Part shown: positions 34,370-42,608 of the stretch, one piece after another
Layout: each line of letters opens with the position of its first letter
Numbering within the stretch: position 1 is the stretch's first letter
Assembly: GCA_029983505.1 (NCBI GenBank)
Contig: JASBZK010000004.1
Coordinates: 11,231-75,230 of the forward strand
Direction: 5' to 3'
DNA length: 64,000 nucleotides
DNA from: Porphyromonas sp.
GTDB taxonomy: Bacteria; Bacteroidota; Bacteroidia; Bacteroidales; Porphyromonadaceae
Made by a program: the position numbers and the translations under genes
Notes under the pieces: model-generated
The model's database searches: none
Seen by the model: only the letters and a program-made list of their open reading frames with translations
Told to the model about the DNA's origin: nothing

Positions 34370-34966
34370 ATGGGTCCTGCCATTATCGACATCCAAGGCA
34401 CACTTGTCTCTTCGGACGTGATCACCACTTTTTTCGTCTGCGATCTCGAGGCCTGCAAAGGCGCTTGCTGCATTGAGGGCGACGGAGGCGCGCCGGTCAC
34501 GGAGGACGAAGAGACGTCGATGAGAGAAGCTTTCCCCGACATCAAGCGATACCTTCGGGAGGAGGCTGTCCGAGAGGTCGAAAAGCGCGGTTTCGCCTAC
34601 ACAGACAGTGACGGAGACCGGCTGACGACCCTTTTCCGCGGCAGGGAGTGCGCTTTCACCTGCTTTGAAAAAGACGGCTCGGCGCGCTGTGCCTTTGAAA
34701 AAGGGCACACAGAAGGCGTGAGCCCCGCTTTCTTTAAGCCCATCTCATGCTACCTCTACCCCGTCCGCCTCTCTATGGTGGGCGAAATGGTGGCCGTCAA
34801 TTACCACCGCTGGAAGCCCATCTGTGAGCCCGCGCGCAGGCTCGGTCGGGCGAAAGGGGTCAGGCTGTATCAGTTTCTGAAAGCTCCCCTCACGAGGGCT
34901 TTCGGAGAGAAGTGGTATGCCGAGCTCGAAGAAGTGGCTGAAATGTACTTGAAGACCTTTGCATAG
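34370..34966 (+). CDS. DUF3109 family Cys-rich protein
   Basis: 198-aa protein of the DUF3109 family, related to the YkgJ-type Zn/Fe cluster proteins. ATG 34370 is chosen (MGPAIIDIQGTLVSSDV); an upstream TTG at 34325 would add 15 residues of array-flanking sequence. Conserved Cys lie in CDLEACKGACCIEG near 27-37, CAFTC near 95, CAF and CYLYPVRL, and a late CEPARRLG, enough for a metal cluster. Function unknown. It sits between the L25 gene and the structured region ahead of pth. Confidence 0.85.
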   Translation: MGPAIIDIQGTLVSSDVITTFFVCDLEACKGACCIEGDGGAPVTEDEETSMREAFPDIKRYLREEAVREVEKRGFAYTDSDGDRLTTLFRGRECAFTCFEKDGSARCAFEKGHTEGVSPAFFKPISCYLYPVRLSMVGEMVAVNYHRWKPICEPARRLGRAKGVRLYQFLKAPLTRAFGEKWYAELEEVAEMYLKTFA

Positions 34967-35080
34967 CACCTCATCTGCTGCGCCCGTTTCGCGTCTCGGG
35001 CTTGGTCGTGTACGGTGAGTACACTCCCGTCGCCCTCGCACTCGGACGTCTTGCATCTGAGGCACTCTGCAAAGGTCTCC
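34967..35080. ncRNA. Candidate structured RNA between DUF3109 and pth
   Basis: The gap contains a perfect hairpin GTGTAC-GGTGA-GTACAC (35008-35024), flanked by imperfectly matching outer arms (34966-34978 and 35052-35064), with GC-rich internal segments. It does not look like coding sequence on either strand and does not follow the array pattern. Strand and function are undecided. Confidence 0.3.
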
Positions 35081-35103
35081 ACGAAAAACTTCGTTTATCG
35101 TGT

Positions 35104-35130
35104 GTTAGGCCTTCTTTGCGAAGACCTAAC
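35104..35130 (+). other. Hairpin before pth
   Basis: GTTAGG-C-CTTC, loop TTTGC, GAAG-A-CCTAAC: a 10-bp stem with one internal mismatch, 17 nt before ATG 35148. No T-run follows, so a translation- or stability-related role for the leader is more likely than termination. Confidence 0.4.
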
Positions 35131-35147
35131 TTGAAAAACTACTCCTT

Positions 35148-35735
35148 ATGAACGAAAATAAGTACCTCATCGTCGGTCTCGGCAATATCGGTGCGGAGTA
35201 CGACGGCACCAGGCACAACGCCGGTTTCCTCATCATAGACGAACTCGCCCGCGACCTCGGCCTCTCTTTTGCCCCCGCACGCTTCGGCGCCGTGGCGAAA
35301 GGCCGTATCAAAAACAAGCTCGTCGTACTCCTCAAACCGGACACCTATATGAACCTCTCCGGCAACGCAGTCCGTCACTGGGCCAGAGCCGAAGAGGTGG
35401 CGCCGGGGAATATCCTCGTCCTCGTCGACGACCTCGCTCTGCCTTTCGGTACACTCAGGCTCAAAGGTCAGGGTAGCGCAGGGGGGCATAACGGTCTTAA
35501 GAACATTGAAGAAATGCTCGGCACGAATAAGTACCCGCGTCTCCGCTTCGGCATCGGCAACGACTTCCCGAGAGGGGGGCAGATCGATTTCGTGCTCGAG
35601 AAGTTTGCCCCCGAGGAGCGCGCCGAGATGCCCGATCTGCTCCATACGGCGTCCGAGACGATTAAGAGTTTCGTCCTCGCTGGACTGGAGCGGACGATGA
35701 ACGCGTTCAACAAACACCGGAAGGAAGAGCCATGA
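35148..35735 (+). CDS. pth: Peptidyl-tRNA hydrolase
   Basis: Releases peptide from peptidyl-tRNA dropped by ribosomes. 195 aa. Family motifs: VGLGNIGAEYDGTRHNAGFLIIDELA with the catalytic His in TRHNAGF near 24, PDTYMNLSGNAVRHWARAE near 65, LVDDLALPFGTLRLKGQGSAGGHNGL near 98-120 and RLRFGIGN near 133. Its stop overlaps the start of the S4 gene by four bases (ATGA), so they are translationally coupled. Confidence 0.97.
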   Translation: MNENKYLIVGLGNIGAEYDGTRHNAGFLIIDELARDLGLSFAPARFGAVAKGRIKNKLVVLLKPDTYMNLSGNAVRHWARAEEVAPGNILVLVDDLALPFGTLRLKGQGSAGGHNGLKNIEEMLGTNKYPRLRFGIGNDFPRGGQIDFVLEKFAPEERAEMPDLLHTASETIKSFVLAGLERTMNAFNKHRKEEP

Positions 35736-36235
35736 GCCAAACACGCATCGACAAATGGCTCTGGAGCGTCCGTGTCTACAAGACCCGCTCCGTGGCGGCC
35801 ACGGCGATCAAAAACAGCCGTGTACGGATCGGCGACACGATCGCCAAACCCTCTTCGCCCGTCAAGGAGGGCGACGTCGTCAAGGTACGCAAGCCGCCCG
35901 TCACTTACTCTTTTCGCGTCATCGGCATCCCTCCGAGCCGAGTGGGCGCCAAGCTCGTCCCTCAGTTTCTCGAGAACATCACCCCTCAGTCCGAATACGA
36001 TCTCATAGAGATGCAGCGTATGAGCGGTATGCAGGCGAGAGCGAAAGGGCTCGGCAGACCGACGAAGAAGGAACGGCGTGATTTGGATGACTTTATGCAC
36101 CCCGGAGACACCTTCGACTGGATGGACGACGAGGACGACGGCGAGAGCGGCGAAATGTTGCTCGCGGCTTCGGACGAGGACTACTCCAAGGACGACGAAG
36201 ACGACGTCCTTGATGCGATGGGTTTTTGGGACTGA
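35732..36235 (+). CDS. S4 domain RNA-binding protein (Hsp15-like)
   Basis: 167-aa RNA-binding protein. The S4 domain is at residues about 5-70 (RIDKWLWSVRVYKTRSVAATAIKNSRVRIG), matching the heat-shock Hsp15 family that rescues stalled 50S subunits. The C-terminal half adds an acidic tail (DEDDGESGEMLLAASDEDYSKDDEDDV). Four-base overlap with pth links ribosome rescue and peptidyl-tRNA recycling. Confidence 0.9.
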   Translation: MSQTRIDKWLWSVRVYKTRSVAATAIKNSRVRIGDTIAKPSSPVKEGDVVKVRKPPVTYSFRVIGIPPSRVGAKLVPQFLENITPQSEYDLIEMQRMSGMQARAKGLGRPTKKERRDLDDFMHPGDTFDWMDDEDDGESGEMLLAASDEDYSKDDEDDVLDAMGFWD

Positions 36236-36298
36236 AAGAGGCACCGGCTTCCGGGGTCGGGCTTCTCTCTTTTAGACCCTCATCGCCCGGCTGAATTT

Positions 36299-36378
36299 GG
36301 TACGTACCGAGAAAAAGTTTTCGGTCTGTATGAGCCGAAAACTTTGTACAGACCGAAAAAGTTGTCTTGGTCTGTATC
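36299..36378. repeat. Four-core 23-nt intergenic array 14
   Basis: Cores begin at 36299 (exact GGTACGTACC), 36323, 36345 and 36369. Lies between the convergent S4 and TonB receptor genes. Confidence 0.87.
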
Positions 36379-36451
36379 CCAAAGAAAAAGAAAAGCACCG
36401 AAGTGATAAACCGCTTCGGTGCTTTTCGCGAAAAAGAACTGTGTAAAAGTA

Positions 36452-39055
36452 TTAGATGGAGATTGAGAGTCCCGTGTAGATCGAGAAGGGCTGAGTGGGT
36501 CCGTAGATGTAGGCGCTGTCGCGGAATCCACGGAAGTCGAAGTCTTTTTGGAACTGGTTCAGGAGGTTGTTTGCCCCGATGTAGAGCTGGAGCCCCGCAG
36601 TATTGAAGAGGGAGAAATCGTAGGAGATTTTTGCTCCGAGATCCCAGAAGCCGGGCGTGCGTTCGAGTCGGTCCCATCTGGGGGCATTTTCGCTGTGCGA
36701 AGTGTCGGGACGCTTGCCTGCTGCGACGAGGTCGGCGTCTATAACGGCTGCACGGCGACCCACTTCGATGACGTGCGGAGCGTACATAGAGCCGGTGTAA
36801 TTGAGTGTCGCGCTCAGCGTGAGACGCCTCAGAGGATTGTACGTCACAGTGAGGTAGCCGTAGATGTCGGGTGTGCGGAGCATATCGCGAGAAGTGAGGG
36901 AGAGGAGTTCGCCACTCGGGGAGAAGCCTTCGAGTTTCTCCGGACCGTTGTCCGCGAGGGTATTGATCTCCTTAGGACTTTCTGCCGTTTCACCCGCGAG
37001 GAGGGTACGGCTGCCCCATTCCTGGGCTTCGTCCCAGAGGCTCTTGTGGTAGGTGATGCCGGCTTGGAGCGAGAGGGTTTTCCACGCGAGTTGGGCTTCA
37101 AGGTTTACGCCCGCCACGGTAGCTCCGGAGCCGTTGACCCTTTGGTAGAGCGAGAAGAACCCGTTGTTGCCGATTTCTTCGTTGGTGAAGGCTCCGAGGA
37201 GTCGGGTGTAGAACCCTTCGACGAGGACGTTACCCTGCCAGTCCCCGCTGTGGAAGTACATATCCGAGGAGAGGTTTACGTTGTGGCTGTACTCGGGCTT
37301 GAGACCGGGCTTATTCACGACACGCTGGCTCTCGCCTCCGACGACCGCTACGTGGAGGTCTTCGTCAAAGACCTGCGGTGCGCGGAAGCCCATAGCGTAC
37401 GTGGCACGGAGGCTGATGTGCTCCGTGGGATTGTATCGGAAAGTCGCCCTCGGCGAGAATATAGGCAGGAGGGCGCCTTTCTCCGTCTTTACGAGGGAGT
37501 GCTCATCGAGCCGGCCGCCGAGGAGTACGGTGAAGTCTTCGTTGTACCACTCAATCTGGGCGAGCTGAGAACCGTTGTGGATGTATTGGTTGATAGGGGG
37601 ATTCTTGCTCTCTCCGGTCTTCTCGTCTTTTTCCCAGGCACGGATCGGCATATCGTCCTTGAGCGAGTCGTACTTGTACTCAGCACCCACCAAGATGCGG
37701 GCGGGAGCGAAGAGGAGCCGGTCAAACTTATGGGTGTACTGTACCCCGCCGACGTAGGTTAGACCTTTGGTGCGACCGAAGTTGGTGCCGAACTCCTCGA
37801 GTGGGACGTGTCCGAGAGAGCCCACATTGTCGTCGCCGATGCCCCCGTAGTAACTTGCCCGGTCGATGACCTCGGCTGCCCCGTAGACTTGGAGCTGCCC
37901 CATGCGGTCTTCCGTGAAGTGGTTCCAATTGGCATTGACGCTGTAGATGTTGTGACCGATGCTCTCTGCGACGGAGGCTGCATGCTCGGGTAGGTCGAAA
38001 CGGTCTCCGCCTCGGCGCTCTTCCTTAATGAAATGTCCTTCGATGCTGATCTTGTCTTGGTAAGAGGGTCGGAAGAAGATTCGTCCGCCGAAGGCATTGC
38101 TTTTGAGGAGACCCAGTTCGCTGAACCCGTCTCCATTGGCATCCCAGGGCGTGCGTTTCCGGTTTTGTCCGAAAATCATCCCGCCGATACGCCCGTCTGC
38201 GCCTACGATGGTGCCGTTGAAGCCGGCGGTGTTATCTGGAGTCCTGCCTCCGGCGAGGGTGAGGTTTTCGGTGAAGTTGAAGCTGTTGAAGAGTGGCTCT
38301 TTGGTGATGATGTTGATGACCCCTCCGATGGCGTTGGCTCCGTAGAGGGCCGATCCCCCGCCCCGTATCACTTCGATGCGATCCACCATATTGGCGGGAA
38401 TCTGCTCCAAGCCGTAGACGCCGGCAAGTGCGCTGAAGGAAGGACGGGAGTCGATGAGTATTTGCGAGTAGCGCCCGTCAAGACCGTTGATGCGGACTTG
38501 GTTGAAGCCACAGTTTTGGCAGTCGTTTTCGACCCGGAGACCGGGCTGGAAAGTAAGTCCCTGCGAGACGGTGACGGCGTTGGCGATCTTAAAGAGTTTC
38601 TCGTCCAGTACGCTCACGAGTACGGGTGCCTCCTTGCGGAGCGTGGTCTGGCGATTGGCAGAGACGACCACTTCGTCGAGACCGAGAGCATCGGGAATGG
38701 CTTCAAAATTGACTTCGAGTGTCTTCCCGAGGACGAGTGTCACTTTGCGCTCTTCTGCGCGGTAGCCGATACTCTGCATCACGAGGGTATAGGTTCCGGG
38801 CTTGATGTTGCGGAGGAAGTAGTGACCCGAGGCATCGGTGGAGACGCCGTGGGAAGTGCCTTTGAGGAAGATGGTCACGCCGGCGATGTGCTCGCCCGTT
38901 TCTTTGTCCACCACGTGTCCGACGATATTGGTGTCGGTGCCGGGTTCATTGTCCTCGGTTGCAGTCCCGGGTGCGGCGAAGACCGTGAGAAAGAAGCTAC
39001 AAAGCGCACAGAGGAGGAGCAGTGTTTTCCGGTAAATCGGTTGAATGTCTGTCAT
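36452..39055 (-). CDS. TonB-dependent outer-membrane receptor
   Basis: 867-aa receptor for a high-affinity nutrient. Signal peptide near 1-28, a CarboxypepD_reg-like domain at about 45-125 (GHVVDKETGEHIAGVTIFLKG), plug domain at about 135-240 with CQNCGFNQVRINGLDGRYSQ and VIRGGGSALYGANAIGGVINI, then a 22-strand barrel ending SIYTGLSISI. The CQNCGF plug motif marks a distinct Bacteroidota subgroup; metal or heme ligands are possible but unproven. No SusD partner is adjacent. It points away from the RM island across a 445-nt gap. Confidence 0.92.
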   Translation of the reverse strand: MTDIQPIYRKTLLLLCALCSFFLTVFAAPGTATEDNEPGTDTNIVGHVVDKETGEHIAGVTIFLKGTSHGVSTDASGHYFLRNIKPGTYTLVMQSIGYRAEERKVTLVLGKTLEVNFEAIPDALGLDEVVVSANRQTTLRKEAPVLVSVLDEKLFKIANAVTVSQGLTFQPGLRVENDCQNCGFNQVRINGLDGRYSQILIDSRPSFSALAGVYGLEQIPANMVDRIEVIRGGGSALYGANAIGGVINIITKEPLFNSFNFTENLTLAGGRTPDNTAGFNGTIVGADGRIGGMIFGQNRKRTPWDANGDGFSELGLLKSNAFGGRIFFRPSYQDKISIEGHFIKEERRGGDRFDLPEHAASVAESIGHNIYSVNANWNHFTEDRMGQLQVYGAAEVIDRASYYGGIGDDNVGSLGHVPLEEFGTNFGRTKGLTYVGGVQYTHKFDRLLFAPARILVGAEYKYDSLKDDMPIRAWEKDEKTGESKNPPINQYIHNGSQLAQIEWYNEDFTVLLGGRLDEHSLVKTEKGALLPIFSPRATFRYNPTEHISLRATYAMGFRAPQVFDEDLHVAVVGGESQRVVNKPGLKPEYSHNVNLSSDMYFHSGDWQGNVLVEGFYTRLLGAFTNEEIGNNGFFSLYQRVNGSGATVAGVNLEAQLAWKTLSLQAGITYHKSLWDEAQEWGSRTLLAGETAESPKEINTLADNGPEKLEGFSPSGELLSLTSRDMLRTPDIYGYLTVTYNPLRRLTLSATLNYTGSMYAPHVIEVGRRAAVIDADLVAAGKRPDTSHSENAPRWDRLERTPGFWDLGAKISYDFSLFNTAGLQLYIGANNLLNQFQKDFDFRGFRDSAYIYGPTQPFSIYTGLSISI

Positions 39056-39500
39056 TATGAATATAGGGGTAAAAAGAATGAACTATCAAGACGCGAATGA
39101 TGCGCTTCTCTTGGCGCAAATTTCCTAAAAAGGTAAGGAAAAGAAACTTTTTTTGCTCAAAATACCCACTACTGGGTACCTGTCCGGGCGCCTCTCTCCC
39201 CACAGATGGCGAGGTTTACGGAGGACGGAGATAGGCGGAAATCTTGCACGTACCGGGAAGATTTTCCCGGCCCGTAGGTCGCTTTGGCGAGATACGTGCC
39301 GAGGAAATCTCCCCGGTCTGTACCCCGTTTATCCCGGAGTACAGGAGCCGGAAGCCGGAGAGACGGGAGGATGAGAAGACAGCGGACGGCTCTTTCTTTT
39401 TCCCTCCTCTTAAAGTCACCAAACCGCCACCCCTTAGTCAAGAGTGGCACCTCTCTCAACCGGTTCCTCCCCCTCTGCTTTAGATCCCTTTCTTTTGGCC
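39056..39500. other. 445-nt divergent gap between TonB receptor and RM island
   Basis: Array 15 lies at 39245-39324. I see no gene, tRNA or clear full promoter in the remainder. Base composition becomes visibly AT-richer near 39480, at the island start. Confidence 0.5.
39245..39324. repeat. Four-core 23-nt intergenic array 15
   Basis: Cores begin at 39245 (TGCACGTACC), 39269, 39291 (GATACGTGCC) and 39315 (exact GGTCTGTACC). Spacer 1 is the palindrome-like GGGAAGATTTTCCC. A divergent-gap copy. Confidence 0.85.
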
Positions 39501-41258
39501 ATGGATTTTTGTAAATTTGTAGACGTGGATAAACTGACAAAAGAACAGCGTCATAGAAATATGGCAGCCAACAAGTCTACAGGCACCAAGCCCGAATTGT
39601 TCTTCTCCCGTATTCTTTGGAATGCGGGACTACGATATGTAAAGAATGATAAGACCGTTCCCGGTAAGCCCGACTTCACTTTTCGGGGTCTCAAGATTGC
39701 CATATTCTGTGATGGAGAGTTTTGGCATGGGAGGGATTGGAATCGTAGAAAGTTCGATCATAAGACCAATATCGATTTTTGGATCAAGAAGATAGAGCGC
39801 AACATAGAGAGGGACAAAGAGGTTAATTCCATACTGACCAAGCAAGGCTGGAAAGTATTTCGATTTTGGGACACAGAAATAGAAAAATACCCCGACAAGT
39901 GCCTGTCGGAGATAATGAATTACATAAGTATGCGTAAGCTTGAAACATCAGCCGGACTGTTTGAGGACTATATGGAGCAAAAAGGATCCCCTAAAGTAAA
40001 ACTCACCTCTCATTCCTTTGAAGAGAAATGTAGTCCACAGTCTATTAATGACCAACTCTCCATTATTTCCCATTACCTGCACAATAAATCCAACAAATTC
40101 GGGTCATCATATAAGGAAAAAGCAGAGATTCTCTTGGGCAAGCGTGACGGGATCATTGACGGGGGATGTACTTCCGTTCCTTCCAAGAAACATTCGAGCG
40201 AAGAACAAGCGAGAATGCCTTTATTTGATTTGGATGTAAAAGTACCGTTCCTACCCAAAGATCCCGCCGAATTTACCTTTATTGACTTGTTCGCAGGCAT
40301 TGGAGGATTCCGACTGGCAATGCAAAACCTCGGGGGAAAGTGCGTTTTTTCCTCCGAGTGGGATCCTCAAGCCCAAAAAACTTACTTCTTGAACTACGGA
40401 GAAATTCCTTTCGGAGATATCACCAAGGAATCCACCAAATCTTTTATACCGGATGGATTTGACATTCTTTGCGCAGGTTTTCCCTGTCAATCATTTTCTC
40501 TGGCTGGAAAACGGTTAGGATTTGAAGAAGCCAGGGGTACTCTTTTCTTTGACGTCGCCGAAATTTTGAGACGTAAACGTCCAAAAGCGTTCTTCTTGGA
40601 GAACGTTAAAGGTCTGATGTTACATGATAAGGGTAGAACTCTCAAGATTATACTAAAAATTCTCAGAGAAGATTTGGACTATTTTGTTCCGGAGCCCCAA
40701 ATTGTGAATGCAATGAATTTCGGGGTTCCGCAACACCGAGAGCGCGTGTACATTGTCGGTTTTAGAAAGGATCAAAATGTAACGGAATTTACTTATCCGG
40801 AACCAACAGATACCGGGAAAAGATTTGCAGATATCAAGGAAGAAAATGAGGTTTCCGTCAAATACTACCTCTCCACCCGGTATATTGAGACATTGATCGC
40901 ACACAAAGAGAGACACGCGGCAAAAGGGAACGGATTCGGGTATGAAATAATCCCCGACGATGGTATTGCAAATGCAATAGTTGTAGGGGGAATGGGACGG
41001 GAACGAAATCTGGTTATTGACAACCGGCTAACGGATTACACTCCTGTAACAAACATAAAAGGAGAAGTCAATAGAGAAGGATTGCGTAGAATGACTCCGA
41101 GGGAATGGGCAAGATTACAAGGCTTTCCGGATGATTTTGTGATAGGTGTTTCAGATGCGGCCGCATACAAGCAGTTCGGCAATTCTGTGGCCGTCCCTGC
41201 CATACAGGCAACCGCGACTGAGATACTGAAGAGAATAGGATTGAATACCCATAAATAA
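39501..41258 (+). CDS. Vsr endonuclease-C5 cytosine methyltransferase fusion
   Basis: 585 aa from ATG 39501; the frame stays open to 39444. Residues ~10-145 form a Vsr-type mismatch-nicking domain: LTKEQRHRNMAANKSTGTKPE, PGKPDF near 58 and FCDGEFWHGRDW near 72-83. The ~115-residue linker carries no recognised domain. Residues ~260-580 are a complete C5 methyltransferase: DLFAGIGGF (I), GFPCQSFS with the catalytic Cys near 329 (IV), ENVKGL (VI), QHRERVYIVGF (VIII), a variable recognition region and YKQFGNSVAVPAI (X). The fusion couples methylation to repair of T:G mismatches from deaminated 5-methylcytosine. HpaII-family partner 1 nt downstream suggests CCGG methylation (inference). Codon use and AT content differ from neighbours, indicating transfer. 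Confidence 0.95.
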   Translation: MDFCKFVDVDKLTKEQRHRNMAANKSTGTKPELFFSRILWNAGLRYVKNDKTVPGKPDFTFRGLKIAIFCDGEFWHGRDWNRRKFDHKTNIDFWIKKIERNIERDKEVNSILTKQGWKVFRFWDTEIEKYPDKCLSEIMNYISMRKLETSAGLFEDYMEQKGSPKVKLTSHSFEEKCSPQSINDQLSIISHYLHNKSNKFGSSYKEKAEILLGKRDGIIDGGCTSVPSKKHSSEEQARMPLFDLDVKVPFLPKDPAEFTFIDLFAGIGGFRLAMQNLGGKCVFSSEWDPQAQKTYFLNYGEIPFGDITKESTKSFIPDGFDILCAGFPCQSFSLAGKRLGFEEARGTLFFDVAEILRRKRPKAFFLENVKGLMLHDKGRTLKIILKILREDLDYFVPEPQIVNAMNFGVPQHRERVYIVGFRKDQNVTEFTYPEPTDTGKRFADIKEENEVSVKYYLSTRYIETLIAHKERHAAKGNGFGYEIIPDDGIANAIVVGGMGRERNLVIDNRLTDYTPVTNIKGEVNREGLRRMTPREWARLQGFPDDFVIGVSDAAAYKQFGNSVAVPAIQATATEILKRIGLNTHK

Positions 41259-41259
41259 T

Positions 41260-42393
41260 ATGGCTTTATCGGGGAACAAAGGAGAGTGGAGCGAAATTTA
41301 TGCACTCTTCAAACTATTGGGAGAAAGAACTGTATATGCAGGGGATGAGAATCTGGAGAAAATCAAGAATCTCTTTTATCCCATCGTTATGATCTTGAGA
41401 CAGGAAAAGGATGGAGATATCGACTACGTAATACGTGACAGCTTGATACACATATTGTCTTCTGATGGCCGTGAACTACTTAATATCCCAGCAGGTGAAT
41501 TCCTTAAGGAGGCTGGAACGTTGTTTCGTGCAATACAGGAAGGCAAGGGATCTTTTTCTATTCCGGACACCGAAACATTTATGGAAAAAGTGCGTTGCAA
41601 GACGTTGAAGGCTCCGTCAACAGATAAGACAGACATCCGTATTGTATTGCATGATTGTCGTGCTAAAACGGATTGTGAACTGGGATTCAGCATTAAGTCT
41701 CAGTTAGGGAATCCGTCGACCCTATTGAATGCGAGCAGGGCTACAAATTTTATTTTTAGGATAGAAGGGGTAAACCTTTCGGATGAAGAGATAACGGAGA
41801 TTAATTCCCTAAAAACTAAGCAAAAGATAATAGACCGTTTTAATGCGATTAAGAAAAAGGGAGGCTCATTTGTCTTCGAAAAGGTGGACAGCCTTACATT
41901 TGAGAATAACCTTATTCTCTTGGATGGGGCTCTTCCCGAGATTATATCTCATCTTCTTCTTGGTCAGTTGAAGACAGGAGACAATTACGTAAAGGATCTT
42001 ACAGATTTGCTGGTGGATGAGAATCCCATCGGATATCGTACAGGACAAAACGCACCTCCGTACTATGAATACAAAGTAAAACAGCTTTTGACGGCAATAG
42101 CTTTAGGGATGGTCCCTGCCACAAGTTGGAAAGGCATTTATGACGCAAATGGAGGCTATCTGGTAGTAAAAACGGACGGAGATGTCCTTGTGTATCATTT
42201 TTACGACCGTAATCGATTTGAGGATTATCTTTTTCATAACGCATTTTTGGATCGGTCCAGTACGACGAGGAATGATTACGGAAAGATTGAGAGAGCCAGT
42301 GACGGATCCTTATTGTTTAAGATGAACCTTCAGATAAGATTAAAACAAAGACAAAAAACAAATAATCCCAAAGCGACAATCTGGAAACAATAG
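41260..42393 (+). CDS. HpaII-family type II restriction endonuclease
   Basis: 377-aa nuclease resembling the HpaII family (PF09561), which cuts CCGG. The N-terminus NKGEWSEIYALFKLLGERTVYAGDE is characteristic; ELGFSIKSQLGNPSTLLNASRATNF near 145 contains the probable catalytic core (FSIKSQ). It starts 1 nt after the fused methyltransferase stop, so it is co-expressed with its protecting enzyme. Strongly AT-richer than neighbours. No C (controller) protein gene is present. Recognition of CCGG is family-based inference and must be tested. Confidence 0.85.
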   Translation: MALSGNKGEWSEIYALFKLLGERTVYAGDENLEKIKNLFYPIVMILRQEKDGDIDYVIRDSLIHILSSDGRELLNIPAGEFLKEAGTLFRAIQEGKGSFSIPDTETFMEKVRCKTLKAPSTDKTDIRIVLHDCRAKTDCELGFSIKSQLGNPSTLLNASRATNFIFRIEGVNLSDEEITEINSLKTKQKIIDRFNAIKKKGGSFVFEKVDSLTFENNLILLDGALPEIISHLLLGQLKTGDNYVKDLTDLLVDENPIGYRTGQNAPPYYEYKVKQLLTAIALGMVPATSWKGIYDANGGYLVVKTDGDVLVYHFYDRNRFEDYLFHNAFLDRSSTTRNDYGKIERASDGSLLFKMNLQIRLKQRQKTNNPKATIWKQ

Positions 42394-42431
42394 GGACTGA
42401 AAAGATTTAGGTATACCCTTTAGGATAATTG

Positions 42432-42467
42432 CGTCACCATTAGCGCCCGGAGCGACTAATGGTGGCG
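42432..42467. other. Large hairpin after the RM genes with a CCGG in its loop
   Basis: CGTCACCATTAG (42432-42443) pairs with CTAATGGTGGCG (42456-42467) with one wobble; inside, CGC/GCG extend the stem around a loop containing CCGG (42447-42450), the presumed target of the adjacent nuclease. No T-run follows either strand. Probably a transcript end or a boundary element of the island. Confidence 0.55.
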
Positions 42468-42534
42468 TATGTCTTCATACAAGGAAGCATATACCCAGTA
42501 GGAATGGAACTCTGGACTAACCTCCAAAAAAGTG

Positions 42535-42542
42535 TATCTTTG
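42535..42542 (+). promoter_or_regulatory. -7 element (TATCTTTG) of valS
   Basis: TATCTTTG, 66 nt before ATG 42609, preceded by an A-run (CCAAAAAAGTG). Marks the return to the host promoter style after the island. Confidence 0.6.
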
Positions 42543-42608
42543 TAAACGAATACCTCTTCCCGAAAAGAGGCAAGCTTACACAGATAAAGAAACAATATAC
42601 ACATACGT

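Noticed and set aside
34870..35082. 70-aa minus-strand frame with several Cys
   Set aside because: Half of it is antisense to DUF3109 and the rest covers the structured gap; I treat the gap as a possible RNA rather than as coding.
39056..42600. Transposon or integrase-borne island
   Set aside because: Composition suggests transfer, but I found no transposase, integrase, terminal inverted repeats or tRNA attachment site.
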